Part shown: in pieces, positions 46,113-56,535 of the stretch
How the letters are laid out: each line of letters begins with the position of its first letter
Numbering within the stretch: the first letter of the stretch is position 1
DNA from: Vibrio tubiashii
GTDB taxonomy: Bacteria; Pseudomonadota; Gammaproteobacteria; Enterobacterales; Vibrionaceae
DNA length: 64,000 nucleotides
Direction of reading: 5' to 3'
NCBI RefSeq assembly: GCF_028551255.1
Contig: NZ_CP117029.1
Location: 372,001 to 436,000 of the forward strand
Notes under the pieces: generated by a model
What the model saw: only the letters and a program-made list of their open reading frames with translations
Databases searched by the model: none
Told to the model about the DNA's origin: nothing
Program-made: the position numbers and the translations under genes

Positions 46113-48473
46113 TTAGTTGTTTAAGAAGAATGGACGACCATAGCCCAGAGAATTACCTGCACTATCAAGACCTGCCAGATCAGAACCGGCTCCAATCGAT
46201 GTGCCGAAACCAATAACACCAAAATTAAGGCTAAAGTTATTTTCATACTCTGGAGTTGCATTTGGATAATCAGTAAATCCGTTGCCACTTAAACCATTCC
46301 AAGATGTTAACTTATTGCTGTAAGTAAAACCTATATACCAACAATCAGAGGCGTAGTTCAATCTTGCTAGCCACTCTAATGACTTGTCAGTCGTTAAATC
46401 ATAATAGTACTGAGCGCTAGCATTCCACTTACGAGTTATTTGATAGCCAGTTAGCAATCCTGCTTGAGATATACCGTCTTCGGTAATACTATCTAAGTTA
46501 CCCAGACTGTCGCCCAGCGTGTTCTTAATATACTCTTTTGTTACATAACGGTAGTTACCTTGGATGTAGCCATCACTAAAGCGATATTCTAAGGTGCTGT
46601 TACCGAGTTGAAGCTCACTAGATTCGATATCATATTGAACGCCACCATGGTAGAAAAGGTAGTCGTCATAGTTGAAGTCCATTTCTACTGCCCAAGCAGA
46701 GAAGTTAGATTTTGAACCCGGAGCTTTGTTTTCTCGGTCCAAATAGAAAATTTGGCCAAATGAGATATTAAGGCGCTCTTTATAAGCATCATCAAAGAAG
46801 CGTGTTGAGGCACCGTAACTAAATTGGTTGGCATCTTTGATTTCATCAACACCACTGTACTTACGGCTACGGAACAATCCATAATAATCGGTTTGCAATA
46901 ATGTGGTATCGTACTTACCGATATTACTTTGGTCTTTGTTAGGGACATATAAGTATTGAACTTGTGGTTCGAGTGTCTGAGTATAATTGTCAAAAATAAC
47001 CGTATCTCTTTCTAGCACGACCCCTGCATGAGTTCGAAACTCAGGGATTACTCGTGAGGCCGTTTCCTCAAGGCCGTAGTAAGGGTTGGTTGTTTTGTTA
47101 CCAGAAGTGGTGTCCACCCCGTCTAAATCTTGCTGGTAGTATGTTCCTAACAGGCGAGCCTCAGTCGTCCAAGTGCCCCAAGTTGTTCCGACAGGAATGG
47201 TGAAGCCAGGTTCAACGTGCACACGAGTTGCGGAAGGTTGACCCTGAGCATCCGTATCAAAGCGTGAAACATGGCTGATCATATCGAAGTCTAAATAACG
47301 CATAAGCTCTGGTGCATAGTAGTTAAAGCTCAGCTGAGGCAGTAGACGATACGGCGTTGCACCCGGTGTTAGCGCTTGAAAGTCACGTGCTAGCAATGAT
47401 GCATCCCAGTTATCAGAACGATAGGTTGCTTTTCCTTCTTGAGTTAGCTGACCATCTTCTTGCTTACCAATGCTAGAGTCCATATCCGTGAAGTAGGTAA
47501 TATCACTGACTTTTGAATAGTCGATTTCAAATTTCCAGTTTTGCTCGTAAATCCCGGAGTGTTGCCACTGAAAGCCCCAGCGGTCGCCCAGTTCTGGGTT
47601 TTTCTTATCATCTACTAGATATTCAGACTTCAAGGTGCTCAAACCAAAATCAGATAAGTAACGGAACTCACTGTCTAGCTGGTTACCGCGATTTTGCATA
47701 TGTTTAAAAGTGGTTGTTAAGTCGTAGTTTGGGGCTAGGTTCCAGTAGACTGGCACCGCCATCTCAAAGCCGTCTCTTGACCCATAGGAGACTTTTGGAT
47801 ATAGGAAGCCTGTTTTACGGGTATCACCAATCGGTACAGTTAAGAGGGGCAGATAGAACACAGGAACATTGACGATCTCAAATCTCGGGTTGTAGAAAAT
47901 TGCTTGCTCTTCATTTTGGTCGATATCGATGCTCGTTGCACGCATACGCCAAGAGCTATCCCCTTCTGGACAAGAAGTGATAGTGCCATCTTCAATTTCG
48001 TATACTGCCTTGCCCGTTTTGGCAACGTATACTGCTTCACCGCGCCCCGGTTCACACAGGAACTTATAGTTGGTATTTTCTAGCGTGACTTCTTCAGTGT
48101 TGAGGTTATTGGTGGCTTTCTCTGAGATGGTTTTTACTTCACCATCACTAAAGGTTACGTTCCCTTCTGCGACAACAATGTTTTCTTGTTGATGCATGGT
48201 GACATTATCAGCCAACATGCGTTTTTTGCCTTGAACGACAACCACATTGCCACGATAGGTCGCTTTGTCGCCGTTAATGGCTTCTAAGCTGTCTGCTTCA
48301 ACGTTAACAGGCAGTTGATTTGGATTTTCTGCTTCAGGTTCGTTGATCAAACATTGATCTATAGTGGGCAGTTCCTGCACACTATCGTCTGATATAGTTT
48401 CTGCTTGAGTCTGAGGCACTACGAAAGCAGCACTGATTGAAGCGGCTAGCAAGGTGCGGGGAAAACGTAACAT
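46113..48473 (-). CDS. lptD: LPS-assembly outer-membrane protein LptD
   Basis: 786 residues (E. coli 784). A signal peptide (about 1-24) ends PQTQA. The periplasmic OstA/LptA-like domain (about 50-210; [23 protein letters not shown]) precedes a large beta barrel rich in aromatic strands. Cys residues occur near residues 40 and 163-190 and in the C-terminal part ([10 protein letters not shown]), as needed for the inter-domain disulphides. With LptE it inserts LPS in the outer leaflet. It heads lptD-surA-pdxA-rsmA-apaGH and has a sigma-E-like promoter upstream. Confidence 0.96.
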   Translation of the reverse strand: MLRFPRTLLAASISAAFVVPQTQAETISDDSVQELPTIDQCLINEPEAENPNQLPVNVEADSLEAINGDKATYRGNVVVVQGKKRMLADNVTMHQQENIVVAEGNVTFSDGEVKTISEKATNNLNTEEVTLENTNYKFLCEPGRGEAVYVAKTGKAVYEIEDGTITSCPEGDSSWRMRATSIDIDQNEEQAIFYNPRFEIVNVPVFYLPLLTVPIGDTRKTGFLYPKVSYGSRDGFEMAVPVYWNLAPNYDLTTTFKHMQNRGNQLDSEFRYLSDFGLSTLKSEYLVDDKKNPELGDRWGFQWQHSGIYEQNWKFEIDYSKVSDITYFTDMDSSIGKQEDGQLTQEGKATYRSDNWDASLLARDFQALTPGATPYRLLPQLSFNYYAPELMRYLDFDMISHVSRFDTDAQGQPSATRVHVEPGFTIPVGTTWGTWTTEARLLGTYYQQDLDGVDTTSGNKTTNPYYGLEETASRVIPEFRTHAGVVLERDTVIFDNYTQTLEPQVQYLYVPNKDQSNIGKYDTTLLQTDYYGLFRSRKYSGVDEIKDANQFSYGASTRFFDDAYKERLNISFGQIFYLDRENKAPGSKSNFSAWAVEMDFNYDDYLFYHGGVQYDIESSELQLGNSTLEYRFSDGYIQGNYRYVTKEYIKNTLGDSLGNLDSITEDGISQAGLLTGYQITRKWNASAQYYYDLTTDKSLEWLARLNYASDCWYIGFTYSNKLTSWNGLSGNGFTDYPNATPEYENNFSLNFGVIGFGTSIGAGSDLAGLDSAGNSLGYGRPFFLNN

Positions 48474-48516
48474 CGAGTTTTACTATCCTGTTGAACTTGA
48501 TATATCCGGTGAATAG

Positions 48517-48542
48517 GGACCGAACGTAAAATAAATCGGTCC
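48517..48542 (-). repeat. Hairpin in the lptD leader
   Basis: A perfect 7-bp dyad GGACCGA/TCGGTCC with a 12-base AT-rich loop lies 44-69 bases before the lptD start. It would form in the mRNA leader if transcription begins at the sigma-E-like promoter. Confidence 0.5.
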
Positions 48543-48575
48543 TTATAATAAAGTAATTTACAGCTTACGGCACTA

Positions 48576-48602
48576 TCAGACCGCGACGCGAAGAAAAAAT
48601 TC
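48576..48602 (-). promoter_or_regulatory. Sigma-E-like promoter of lptD
   Basis: On the minus strand GAATTT (48602-48597), a 16-base spacer and TCTGA (48580-48576) fit the RpoE pattern GAACTT-N16-TCTGA with one mismatch. lptD is a known RpoE target in E. coli. The implied leader is about 95 bases. Confidence 0.55.
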
Positions 48603-48620
48603 AGAGATTGAGAGCACATA

Positions 48621-49475
48621 ATGCATATTTTTGGCAAAATTCTCGGCACATTCTTTGGTTTCCTATTTGGAGGCCCATTTGGTGCTGTATTCGGTTTATT
48701 TATAGGCCACCAATTCGATAAAGCGCGCCGTTTACGTCAAGCGGGCTTTAATTCTAGCTTTGGCAGTGGGCCAAGTCAGGCGGAGCGACAGGAAGAGTTT
48801 TTTAAAGCTGCATTTGCGGTGATGGGCCACGTCGCAAAAGCAAAAGGACAAGTGACGCGAGAGGAAATTCAGCTAGCGACTACTATGATGGAGCGGATGA
48901 ATCTTCATGGTCGACAGCGAAAAGCTGCGCAAGATGCTTTCAGAGAAGGCAAAGAAAGCGATTTCCCGCTTGAGACAGTATTGGAAAGAGTGCGAATTTC
49001 ATCTGGTGGTCGATTTGACTTGATGCAATTCTTCTTAGAGCTACAAATTTCTGCAGCTTTTGCCGATGGTGATATTCACCCTAGTGAGCGTAATGTTCTG
49101 CATAAAATTGCTCGCGGGCTTGGTTTTTCATCTGAGCAGCTTGAACAACGTTTACGTATGCAAGAAGCAGCATTTCGATTCCAACAAGGAGGATTTGGTG
49201 GTCAAGCAGGTGGTGGACATTCTCATCAGTCAGGGGGAAGTTGGCAGCAAGCGTCTACTGCGGATCAACTCAGCGATGCCTATAAGCTGCTCGGCGTGGA
49301 CGGCAGTGCAGATTCGAAAACAGTCAAACGAGCCTATCGTAAGCTGATGAATGAACATCACCCAGATAAGCTGATGGCAAAAGGCTTACCGCCTGAAATG
49401 ATGAATGTCGCCAAAGAGAAAGCACAAGAGATTCAAAACGCGTACGATTTGATTAAGAAAGCCAAAGGGTTTTAA
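48621..49475 (+). CDS. djlA: Co-chaperone DjlA (membrane J-domain protein)
   Basis: 284 residues (E. coli 271). An N-terminal membrane helix rich in Gly and Phe (LGTFFGFLFGGPFGAVFGLF, about 5-30) is followed by a TerB-like central domain (about 55-175). A Gly/His/Gln-rich linker leads to a C-terminal J domain (about 215-284) with the HPD motif in MNEHHPDKLM. It recruits DnaK at the inner membrane and influences envelope stress signalling in E. coli. It is divergent from lptD, as in many gammaproteobacteria. Confidence 0.95.
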   Translation: MHIFGKILGTFFGFLFGGPFGAVFGLFIGHQFDKARRLRQAGFNSSFGSGPSQAERQEEFFKAAFAVMGHVAKAKGQVTREEIQLATTMMERMNLHGRQRKAAQDAFREGKESDFPLETVLERVRISSGGRFDLMQFFLELQISAAFADGDIHPSERNVLHKIARGLGFSSEQLEQRLRMQEAAFRFQQGGFGGQAGGGHSHQSGGSWQQASTADQLSDAYKLLGVDGSADSKTVKRAYRKLMNEHHPDKLMAKGLPPEMMNVAKEKAQEIQNAYDLIKKAKGF

Positions 49476-49532
49476 TCTCATCGGCTAGCAAATATGTAGT
49501 AGAAAAATTTGCTACACAGCGGCTAAAAAGCA

Positions 49533-49570
49533 AAAGGCCTGAGAAGCGGAATCGCTCTCAGGCCTTTCTT
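49533..49570 (+). terminator. Terminator of djlA
   Basis: A long hairpin of AAAGGCCTGAG/CTCAGGCCTTT (49533-49543 with 49557-49567) plus an inner AGCG/CGCT stem is followed by CTTGTTCTTT. Confidence 0.88.
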
Positions 49571-49589
49571 GTTCTTTACCGAACGAATT

Positions 49590-49665
49590 TGGTGGCCCCT
49601 CGCAGACTTGAACTGCGGACCAATCGATTATGAGTCGACTGCTCTAACCACTGAGCTAAGGGGCC
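49590..49665 (-). tRNA. tRNA-Ile2 (CAU anticodon, lysidine-modified type)
   Basis: 76 bases on the minus strand, with the acceptor stem GGCCCCT/AGGGGCC and an encoded CCA. The D arm is AGCTCAGTGGTTAGAGC, the anticodon loop CTCATAA and the T arm GTTCAAG-type. The CAU anticodon would read as Met, but the body matches E. coli ileX, whose C34 is changed to lysidine by TilS to read AUA. It lies between djlA and rpoD. Confidence 0.93.
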
Positions 49666-49760
49666 GTGTAGGGCAATGATTATAGGGGATGCAGATCTGG
49701 CTGTCTAGACGCTATCTAGGGTAAATGCGCTTAGATTTTATCCACTTAAATCGATAGGCA

Positions 49761-49790
49761 ATAAAAAAGGTGGGCCAGTGCTCACCTTTT
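49761..49790 (-). terminator. Terminator of the rpsU-rpoD operon
   Basis: A stem AAAAGGTG/CACCTTTT (49765-49772 with 49783-49790) reads into TTTTTTATTG on the minus strand, 27 bases past the rpoD stop. Confidence 0.9.
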
Positions 49791-49816
49791 CATCAATCTT
49801 AGCAAAGCTGAAGAGT

Positions 49817-51673
49817 TTACTCGTCTAGGAAGCTGCGCAGAGTTTCTGAGCGGCTAGGGTGACGAAGTTTACGTAGTGCTTTGGCTTCGATCTGACGGAT
49901 ACGCTCACGTGTTACGTCAAACTGCTTACCCACCTCTTCTAGAGTGTGATCAGTGTTCATATCGATACCGAAACGCATACGTAGTACTTTCGCTTCACGC
50001 GGTGTAAGACCGGCTAGAACGTCTTTAGTTGCTACTTTTAGGCTGCCTGCAGTTGCAGAGTCTAGCGGTAGCTCAAGCGTTGTATCTTCAATGAAATCAC
50101 CTAGATGCGAATCTTCGTCATCACCGATTGGTGTTTCCATTGAGATCGGCTCTTTGGCAATCTTGAGTACTTTACGGATTTTGTCTTCCGGCATTTGCAT
50201 GCGTTCAGCTAATTCTTCCGGTAGTGGCTCACGCCCCATCTCTTGCAACATTTGACGAGAGATACGGTTAAGTTTGTTGATCGTCTCGATCATGTGTACC
50301 GGAATACGAATTGTACGAGCTTGGTCTGCGATTGAACGAGTGATCGCCTGACGGATCCACCATGTCGCGTAAGTCGAGAACTTGTAACCACGACGGTATT
50401 CGAACTTATCTACCGCTTTCATCAGACCGATGTTACCTTCCTGGATCAGATCCAAGAACTGTAGACCACGGTTGGTGTATTTCTTCGCGATAGATATTAC
50501 TAGACGTAAGTTCGCTTCAACCATCTCTTTCTTCGCACGGCGAGCTTTCGCTTCACCGATAGACATACGACGGCTGATGTCTTTGATGTTCTGAACCGTT
50601 AGTGACGTCTCTTCTTCGATCACTTTCAGTTTCGCGATAGAGCGACGGATGTCGTCTTCGCTGCGACGAATCTTTTCAGCGTATGGCTTATCAGAAGATA
50701 GGATTTCGTCTAGCCATGCTTCGCTTGACTCGTTGCCAGTGAATAGCGTGATGAACGATTTCTTCGGCATCTTGCCGTACTCAACAGACGCTTTCATGAT
50801 TAAGCGTTCTTGAGTACGTACACGTTCCATAGAAGTGCGTAGCTCTTCAACAAGGTAGTCGAACTGTTTAGGCGTTAGACGGAACTCTTTGAAGACGTCG
50901 ATAACCATCTCATGTGCCAGTGTCGCTTTCGGGCTCTCGTTACCGTACTCGTTACAAGCAAGGTGGTAGTTCTGGAATGTGTTACGTAAAGCCGTGAATT
51001 TCTCTAGAGCAAGCTCAGGATCGATGCCTGTATCTTCCTCTTCTTCTTCATCGTCTTCAGACTCTTCCGCGTCTTCTTCTTCAGCATCTTCATCTTCAAG
51101 ATCTGATTCAGCAAGCTCAGAACCGATGTGAGTTGCTGTTGGTGCAGCCGTCTCATCAGCGTCTGGGTCTACAAAGCCTGTGATTAGGTCAGTTAGACGT
51201 AGCTCTTCAGCTTGAACCTTGTCAAATTGCTCAAGAATGTATGGGATAGTACCTGGATACTCCGCCACTGAGTTTTGAACTTGGTTGATACCATCTTCAA
51301 TACGTTTTGCAATATCGATCTCGCCTTCACGAGTCAATAGCTCAACGGTACCCATTTCACGCATGTACATACGTACTGGGTCAGTAGTGCGGCCGATTTC
51401 GTTCTCTACGCTTGAAAGCGCAGCAGCAGCAGCTTCAGCTGCATCTTCATCGGTAATTGTATCGTCATCGTTCAGCGCTAGATCATCAGCATCTGGAGCA
51501 GTTTCTACTACTCGAATGCCCATGTCGTTAATCATCTGAATGATATCTTCGACCTGCTCTGAATCGACGATTTCTGCTGGCAGGTGGTCGTTTACTTCTG
51601 CGTAGGTCAGATAGCCTTGTTCCTTGCCTTTAATGACAAGTTGTTTTAGCTGTGACTGCGGATTTTGATCCAT
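49817..51673 (-). CDS. rpoD: RNA polymerase primary sigma factor RpoD (sigma-70)
   Basis: 618 residues (E. coli 613). Region 1.1 is about 1-80. Region 1.2 begins near [11 protein letters not shown] (about 100), and a very acidic insert ([18 protein letters not shown], about 193-215) sits in the non-conserved part. Regions 2.1-2.4 include [19 protein letters not shown] and [12 protein letters not shown]. Region 3 follows, then region 4.2 with [20 protein letters not shown], the -35-binding helix. It is the last gene of rpsU-yqeY-dnaG-rpoD, the macromolecular synthesis operon. Confidence 0.98.
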   Translation of the reverse strand: MDQNPQSQLKQLVIKGKEQGYLTYAEVNDHLPAEIVDSEQVEDIIQMINDMGIRVVETAPDADDLALNDDDTITDEDAAEAAAAALSSVENEIGRTTDPVRMYMREMGTVELLTREGEIDIAKRIEDGINQVQNSVAEYPGTIPYILEQFDKVQAEELRLTDLITGFVDPDADETAAPTATHIGSELAESDLEDEDAEEEDAEESEDDEEEEEDTGIDPELALEKFTALRNTFQNYHLACNEYGNESPKATLAHEMVIDVFKEFRLTPKQFDYLVEELRTSMERVRTQERLIMKASVEYGKMPKKSFITLFTGNESSEAWLDEILSSDKPYAEKIRRSEDDIRRSIAKLKVIEEETSLTVQNIKDISRRMSIGEAKARRAKKEMVEANLRLVISIAKKYTNRGLQFLDLIQEGNIGLMKAVDKFEYRRGYKFSTYATWWIRQAITRSIADQARTIRIPVHMIETINKLNRISRQMLQEMGREPLPEELAERMQMPEDKIRKVLKIAKEPISMETPIGDDEDSHLGDFIEDTTLELPLDSATAGSLKVATKDVLAGLTPREAKVLRMRFGIDMNTDHTLEEVGKQFDVTRERIRQIEAKALRKLRHPSRSETLRSFLDE

Positions 51674-51771
51674 AGACGGTATCCAACTTAGTATCTGGTG
51701 AAGGAATTAGTATGCGAGTTGCAAACCACACATCTTAACAAATTTATTTATTGCTGACTATTCGAACAGGG

Positions 51772-53529
51772 TTACGCTTTTAAATCTAGCATCAAAGCTA
51801 GCAGCTCCCTTCTTTCTTCGGTTGATAAACCGACACTTCTTTCTCTGGCCTGCAGGTTTTCAATTTGCTTTTCGACGCATTGGGCAAGAATCTTGTCCAA
51901 TGAATCTAAAAATATATCTTGTTGATTATCTTCGTCGAGGGGGATTTCCCACCCAGCGAGACGAGATAAAAGTGCCTCATGGCTACTATTTCGCCAGCGT
52001 TCTAATAACTGACCCGTAGTGATATTGGGATGCTGATGACAATAATCAAGCACCTCAACAAATAAACTTAGTCCTGGTACTGTTAACTCTCTCACAGTAG
52101 AGAGGTCTGGTACCATTTCAGCATAGCTCGGATTTTGAATAAGCAAAGCGATCACTTCGCGCATAGGCGTACGTTTGATCTCTTTATGCGGTTGAGGTCG
52201 AGTTTCGCTGGTTTTCTTACGTGTCTGACGTAGACGATTGTCAAAACCGGTACGCTCATCCAATAGTTTTTCGAGCAGTTCTTGGAAGTAAGGATCAGGA
52301 ATTTTATCAATCAATGCACTGGCATGAGCTCGAAGTGCGGATTTACCTTCATTGCTTCCAAGATTCAGGCTATGGATTTCAATCAAGTTGTCGAACAAGT
52401 AGCTCGAAAGTGGCGTTGCTTGTTCTATTTGTTCTTCAAACGCCTCTTTACCATACTTACGGACATAGCTGTCTGGGTCTTCACCATCGGGCAAAAACAA
52501 AAATTTAAGCGTATTGCCGGTTTTTAGGTATTGCAGTGCGTTCTCTAACGCTCGCCATGCGGCTTCTTTACCTGCTCGGTCACCATCGTAGCAACAAACC
52601 ACGGTATTGGTCTGACGGAACAGCAGCTGAATATGATCACCTGTGGTTGAGGTGCCCAGTGATGCGACTGAATAATCGACGCCATACTGCGCTAGAGCAA
52701 CCACGTCCATGTAGCCTTCCACAACTAGGATTTGCGCAGGCTCGCGGTAGGCTTGCATAACTTCATACAAGCCGTACAACTCTTTACCTTTGTGGAAAAT
52801 AGGTGTTTCAGGTGAGTTAAGGTATTTCGGCGTACCATCACCGATGACTCGACCACCAAAACCAATCACTCTTCCACGGCGATCGCGAATCGGGAACATC
52901 ACACGACCACGGAAGCGGTCGTAGCGGTTACCTTTGTCATTCTCAATTAACATACCGCCAGAGACTAACATCTCTTGCGTTTGCGGTGTTTGACCAAAGT
53001 TCTTGCGTATAAGGTCCCATTCATCAGCTACATAGCCAATACCAAACTTCTGCACGATTTGACCAGACAGGCCACGCTCTTTGAGATAATCAATCGCGAC
53101 TTTGCTTTTAGGCTGCTTAAGTTGGTCACGGTAGAACTGACCAATACTGCCCATCAAGTCATACAGATTACGTTTCTGCTCAGAGTTGGCTTTAGGTTGG
53201 TTGGATTGAAAGCTGCCACCTTGGCGCTGCTCTCGCGGAACTTCTAAGCCTAGGTAAGAAGCGAGTTCTTCAATCGCCTCAACAAAATCGAGACGTTCAT
53301 ACTCCATCATAAAGTCGATGGCGTTACCGTGTACGCCACAACCAAAACAGTGATAGAACTGCTTTTCTTGAGAAACGCTAAATGATGGAGTTTTTTCGTT
53401 ATGGAATGGGCAACAAGCGCCGTAGTTTTTGCCTTTTTTCTTAAGTTTTACGCGAGCGTCAATAATGTCGACGATATCAAGTCGAGCAAGGAGATCATCA
53501 ATGAAACTTCGAGGGATGTGTCCTGCCAT
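51772..53529 (-). CDS. dnaG: DNA primase DnaG
   Basis: 585 residues (E. coli 581). The N-terminal zinc-binding CHC2 domain has CCPFHNEKTPSFSV and FYHCFGCGVHG. The RNA-polymerase/TOPRIM core (about 150-370) has LVVEGYMDVVAL and CCYDGDRAGKEAA, the metal-binding acids. A C-terminal DnaB-interaction domain (about 440-585) completes it. It makes RNA primers for lagging-strand synthesis. A terminator-like hairpin separates it from yqeY, matching the low primase level set by internal termination in E. coli. Confidence 0.97.
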   Translation of the reverse strand: MAGHIPRSFIDDLLARLDIVDIIDARVKLKKKGKNYGACCPFHNEKTPSFSVSQEKQFYHCFGCGVHGNAIDFMMEYERLDFVEAIEELASYLGLEVPREQRQGGSFQSNQPKANSEQKRNLYDLMGSIGQFYRDQLKQPKSKVAIDYLKERGLSGQIVQKFGIGYVADEWDLIRKNFGQTPQTQEMLVSGGMLIENDKGNRYDRFRGRVMFPIRDRRGRVIGFGGRVIGDGTPKYLNSPETPIFHKGKELYGLYEVMQAYREPAQILVVEGYMDVVALAQYGVDYSVASLGTSTTGDHIQLLFRQTNTVVCCYDGDRAGKEAAWRALENALQYLKTGNTLKFLFLPDGEDPDSYVRKYGKEAFEEQIEQATPLSSYLFDNLIEIHSLNLGSNEGKSALRAHASALIDKIPDPYFQELLEKLLDERTGFDNRLRQTRKKTSETRPQPHKEIKRTPMREVIALLIQNPSYAEMVPDLSTVRELTVPGLSLFVEVLDYCHQHPNITTGQLLERWRNSSHEALLSRLAGWEIPLDEDNQQDIFLDSLDKILAQCVEKQIENLQARERSVGLSTEERRELLALMLDLKA

Positions 53530-53564
53530 AAAACCTTAGAAAAATGCACTAACAATAAGAAAGG

Positions 53565-53609
53565 GTAGATACAAACAAGCCGCGCATTCCGAAGGATAGC
53601 ACGGCTTGT
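53565..53609 (-). terminator. Internal terminator between yqeY and dnaG
   Basis: A stem ACAAGCCGCGC/GCACGGCTTGT with one G-U pair (53575-53585 with 53599-53609) reads into TTGTATC on the minus strand. E. coli has a terminator before dnaG in this operon that keeps primase low. Confidence 0.72.
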
Positions 53610-53627
53610 TGCAATTGGGTTGGGTTA

Positions 53628-54071
53628 TTAAGCCAGTTTAGCGCGAACTAAACCGCTAACTTTACCCATATCTGCGCGCCCTTGAATTTGAGGCTTAAGA
53701 ACGCCCATCACTTTACCCATGTCTTGCATGCCCGCAGCACCAGATTCAGCAATTGCACTATCAATTAGCGCAGCGACTTCTTCGTCAGTAAACGGTTGAG
53801 GCATAAAGTCCTCAAGTACAGTGATTTCAGCTTTCTCAGCATCTGCAAGATCTTGACGACCTGCTGATTCAAATTGAGCCACAGAGTCGCGACGTTGTTT
53901 AACCATTTTGGTCAACACAGCAAGAATGTCGTCTTCGCCCAGAGTGATCCGTTCGTCGACTTCACGTTGCTTAATTGCTGACAGAGCTAAACGAATAGTG
54001 CCAAGGCGTATTTTGTCCTTGGCTTTCATCGCTAATTTTTGCTCTTCTTTGAGTTTGTCAATCAGAGCCAT
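53628..54071 (-). CDS. yqeY: GatB/YqeY-domain protein
   Basis: 147 residues made of one YqeY domain, the same helical fold as the tRNA-binding tail of the GatB amidotransferase subunit. Visible features are RLGTIRLALSAIKQREVDER and a C-terminal MGKVMGVLKPQIQGRADMGKVSGLVRAKL. The role is uncertain; binding of tRNA is inferred from the fold. It lies between rpsU and dnaG, a common place in bacteria outside the enterics, 26 bases after rpsU. Confidence 0.92.
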   Translation of the reverse strand: MALIDKLKEEQKLAMKAKDKIRLGTIRLALSAIKQREVDERITLGEDDILAVLTKMVKQRRDSVAQFESAGRQDLADAEKAEITVLEDFMPQPFTDEEVAALIDSAIAESGAAGMQDMGKVMGVLKPQIQGRADMGKVSGLVRAKLA

Positions 54072-54097
54072 AACTATAATCCTTTAGGACTTAGTTA

Positions 54098-54313
54098 TTA
54101 GTACAGGCGAACGCGACGAGCGTTTTCGCGAGCTAGCTTCTTAGCGTGACGCTTTTGAGCTGCTGCTTTAGCGCGTTTGCGAACTGTAGTTGGTTTTTCG
54201 TAGTGCTCACGACGACGCACTTCAGAAAGGATACCTGCTTTTTCGCAAGAGCGTTTGAAACGACGTAGAGCAACGTCGAACGGTTCGTTTTCACGTACTT
54301 TAACTACTGGCAT
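54098..54313 (-). CDS. rpsU: 30S ribosomal protein S21
   Basis: 71 residues, exactly the E. coli length. It starts [21 protein letters not shown] and ends in a strongly basic tail ([19 protein letters not shown]). It is needed for initiation by 30S subunits. It is the first gene of the rpsU-yqeY-dnaG-rpoD operon and divergent from tsaD. Confidence 0.97.
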
Positions 54314-54542
54314 ATGCCTTTCACCTCAGGGGTTAATTCGTTAATGCTGACTTCACAGTACTTAGCTTAGTCGCTAGGTCTACAATCAGCTTGATCAAAA
54401 ATGGTGCGGAATTTTAATCTGATCACACTGGCTTTGTAAAGTATTTTGTTGGGTAGAGTTTGCACAAAATTTGTTTGAGAAGCGAAGGCGCGGTAAGATT
54501 GCGCCAATTTTGAATACTAGACAGAGACATCCAAGGTAAACC

Positions 54543-55562
54543 ATGCGCATTATTGGTATCGAAACCTCTTGTGATGAAACAGGAATTGCTATTTACGATG
54601 ATGAGAAAGGACTGCTTTCGCATCAATTATATAGTCAGGTAAAACTGCACGCGGATTATGGTGGTGTAGTGCCTGAGCTGGCTTCACGCGATCACGTTAA
54701 AAAGACGATTCCGTTAATTAAAGCGGCAATGGCGGAAGCGAATCTGACGCCAAAAGATATTGATGGCGTCGCTTATACCGCGGGCCCGGGTCTTGTGGGA
54801 GCACTGCTGGTTGGTGCCACCATAGGTCGTAGTATTGCTTATGCTTGGGGTGTACCTGCTGTACCTGTTCACCATATGGAAGGGCATTTATTAGCACCAA
54901 TGCTTGAAGACAATCCGCCACCTTTCCCATTTGTTGCGGTCTTGGTTTCTGGTGGTCACTCGATGATGGTTGAAGTAAAAGGTATTGGCGAATACAAGAT
55001 CCTTGGTGAGTCTATTGATGATGCGGCTGGTGAAGCATTCGATAAAACCGCTAAGTTAATGGGCTTAGATTACCCGGGCGGCCCTTTGCTGTCTAAACTA
55101 GCGGAAAAAGGTACGCCTGGCCGCTTTAAGTTTCCACGTCCTATGACGGATCGACCTGGACTTGATATGAGTTTCTCGGGTCTAAAGACGTTTACTGCCA
55201 ATACCATTGCTGCCAATGGTGATGATGAGCAGACCCGCGCGGATATCGCGTTGGCGTTTGAAGAAGCTGTGTGTGCGACTCTAACGATTAAATGTAAGCG
55301 AGCGCTTGAGCAAACAGCTTTTAAGCGTATCGTGATTGCTGGGGGAGTAAGCGCCAACCGTCGTCTGCGCGCTGATCTTGAGCAGCTCGCAAAGAAAATT
55401 GGTGGCGAAGTTTACTACCCACGTACAGAGTTCTGTACAGATAATGGGGCAATGATCGCATATGCAGGTATGCAGCGACTGAAAAATGGTGAAGTGGCCG
55501 ATCTTTCGGTACAAGCGACACCACGTTGGCCTATCGATCAACTAGAGCCAATAGCTGAATAA
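54543..55562 (+). CDS. tsaD: tRNA N6-threonylcarbamoyladenosine synthase, TsaD subunit
   Basis: 339 residues (E. coli 337). It transfers threonylcarbamoyl to A37 of ANN-decoding tRNAs together with TsaB and TsaE. The metal-binding motif HMEGHLLAP (about 111-119), the ASKHA-fold nucleotide loops ([10 protein letters not shown] at the start, [16 protein letters not shown]) and [11 protein letters not shown] near 300 are visible. It is divergent from rpsU, as in E. coli. Confidence 0.97.
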   Translation: MRIIGIETSCDETGIAIYDDEKGLLSHQLYSQVKLHADYGGVVPELASRDHVKKTIPLIKAAMAEANLTPKDIDGVAYTAGPGLVGALLVGATIGRSIAYAWGVPAVPVHHMEGHLLAPMLEDNPPPFPFVAVLVSGGHSMMVEVKGIGEYKILGESIDDAAGEAFDKTAKLMGLDYPGGPLLSKLAEKGTPGRFKFPRPMTDRPGLDMSFSGLKTFTANTIAANGDDEQTRADIALAFEEAVCATLTIKCKRALEQTAFKRIVIAGGVSANRRLRADLEQLAKKIGGEVYYPRTEFCTDNGAMIAYAGMQRLKNGEVADLSVQATPRWPIDQLEPIAE

Positions 55563-55569
55563 GAGCAGA

Positions 55570-55596
55570 GTCGCCTAGCAAGGCGACTTTTTTGTA
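55570..55596 (+). terminator. Terminator of tsaD
   Basis: A perfect 8-bp stem AGTCGCCT/AGGCGACT (55570-55577 with 55582-55589), loop AGCA, is followed by TTTTTTG. Confidence 0.93.
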
Positions 55597-55669
55597 TCTA
55601 AGCTCCGAGCTGTTAATGATGTAAAAAGTGCTACGCTTCGGACTTTATAAAATAAATGGATAAATAGAG

Positions 55670-56485
55670 ATGAATAAGTTTGCGATCGACGGGCGTGAAA
55701 TGGCGTACCAAGATATTGGTCAAGGTCCAGTGATTGTTCTTGGCCATAGCTATCTTTGGGATAGCGAGATGTGGGCGCCACAAGTCGCTGCATTGAGCCA
55801 AAATTACCGCTGTATCGTTCCAGAGTTATGGGCGCATGGCCAATCAGACTTTGCCCCAGAGTCGACGCGTTCTTTAACGGATTACGCTAAGCAGATTGTC
55901 GCATTGATGGATCATCTTGATATCGAAACCTTCTCAATTGTTGGTCTGTCGGTAGGGGGAATGTGGGGCACTGAAGTGGTTAGCCTAGTACCACAACGCG
56001 TTCAGTCGCTAGTATTGATGGATACTTTTGTTGGTCTTGAGCCTGAAGTTACCCATGCCAAATACTTCGGTATGCTCGATACAATTAGTCAGTTGCAAGC
56101 AGTACCAGAACCATTGGTAGAAGCGGTGACGCCACTGTTTTTTGCCAATAACGCACAGCAAGATAACCCTGAATTGGTCGAGCGCTTTACTGAATCTTTG
56201 CGCAGCTTAAAAGGTGATAGAGCGGTTGAAGTCGCTCGTGTAGGGCGCATGGTATTTGGTCGTCGCGACCAAATTGAAGAGATCGAAAAATTCGCTCTAC
56301 CGGTTTTGATTGCGGTAGGCCAAGAAGATAAACCTCGTCCGGTTCTAGAGTCATACTTGATGCACGATACTATTTCTGGCTCAGAGCTCATTCAGATTCC
56401 GAAAGCGGGTCATATCTCTAATCTAGAGCAAGCGGATTTTGTTACTGAGATGCTTAAGAGCTTCTTAGAGCGCGTATACTCTTAA
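55670..56485 (+). CDS. Alpha/beta-fold hydrolase
   Basis: 271 residues. An alpha/beta hydrolase core with the nucleophile elbow GLSVGGMWG (Ser about 96), the oxyanion region LGHSYLWDSEMW near 25, the acid probably Asp in AVGQEDKP (about 225), and the catalytic His in KAGHISNLEQ (about 250). It resembles the RutD/BioH/enol-lactonase group, but the substrate cannot be named. It is transcribed alone between tsaD and the convergent plsY and ends in a shared terminator. Confidence 0.83.
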   Translation: MNKFAIDGREMAYQDIGQGPVIVLGHSYLWDSEMWAPQVAALSQNYRCIVPELWAHGQSDFAPESTRSLTDYAKQIVALMDHLDIETFSIVGLSVGGMWGTEVVSLVPQRVQSLVLMDTFVGLEPEVTHAKYFGMLDTISQLQAVPEPLVEAVTPLFFANNAQQDNPELVERFTESLRSLKGDRAVEVARVGRMVFGRRDQIEEIEKFALPVLIAVGQEDKPRPVLESYLMHDTISGSELIQIPKAGHISNLEQADFVTEMLKSFLERVYS

Positions 56486-56504
56486 TTAGACTAGAAAACC
56501 TCTA

Positions 56505-56535
56505 TAAAGCCTCATAACTATGAGGCTTTATTCAA
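56505..56535. terminator. Bidirectional terminator overlapping the end of plsY
   Basis: A 12-bp stem TAAAGCCTCATA/TATGAGGCTTTA (56505-56516 with 56519-56530) reads into TTATTC. Its right arm contains the plsY stop and last codons, so the two convergent genes share it. Confidence 0.82.

Noticed and set aside
49590..49665. tRNA-Met call from the CAU anticodon
   Set aside because: The acceptor stem and body match the ileX-type tRNA-Ile2, not elongator or initiator Met tRNA.
51050..51110. Simple repeat in the rpoD region
   Set aside because: It is the codon pattern of the acidic Asp/Glu insert of sigma-70, which is normal for the protein.
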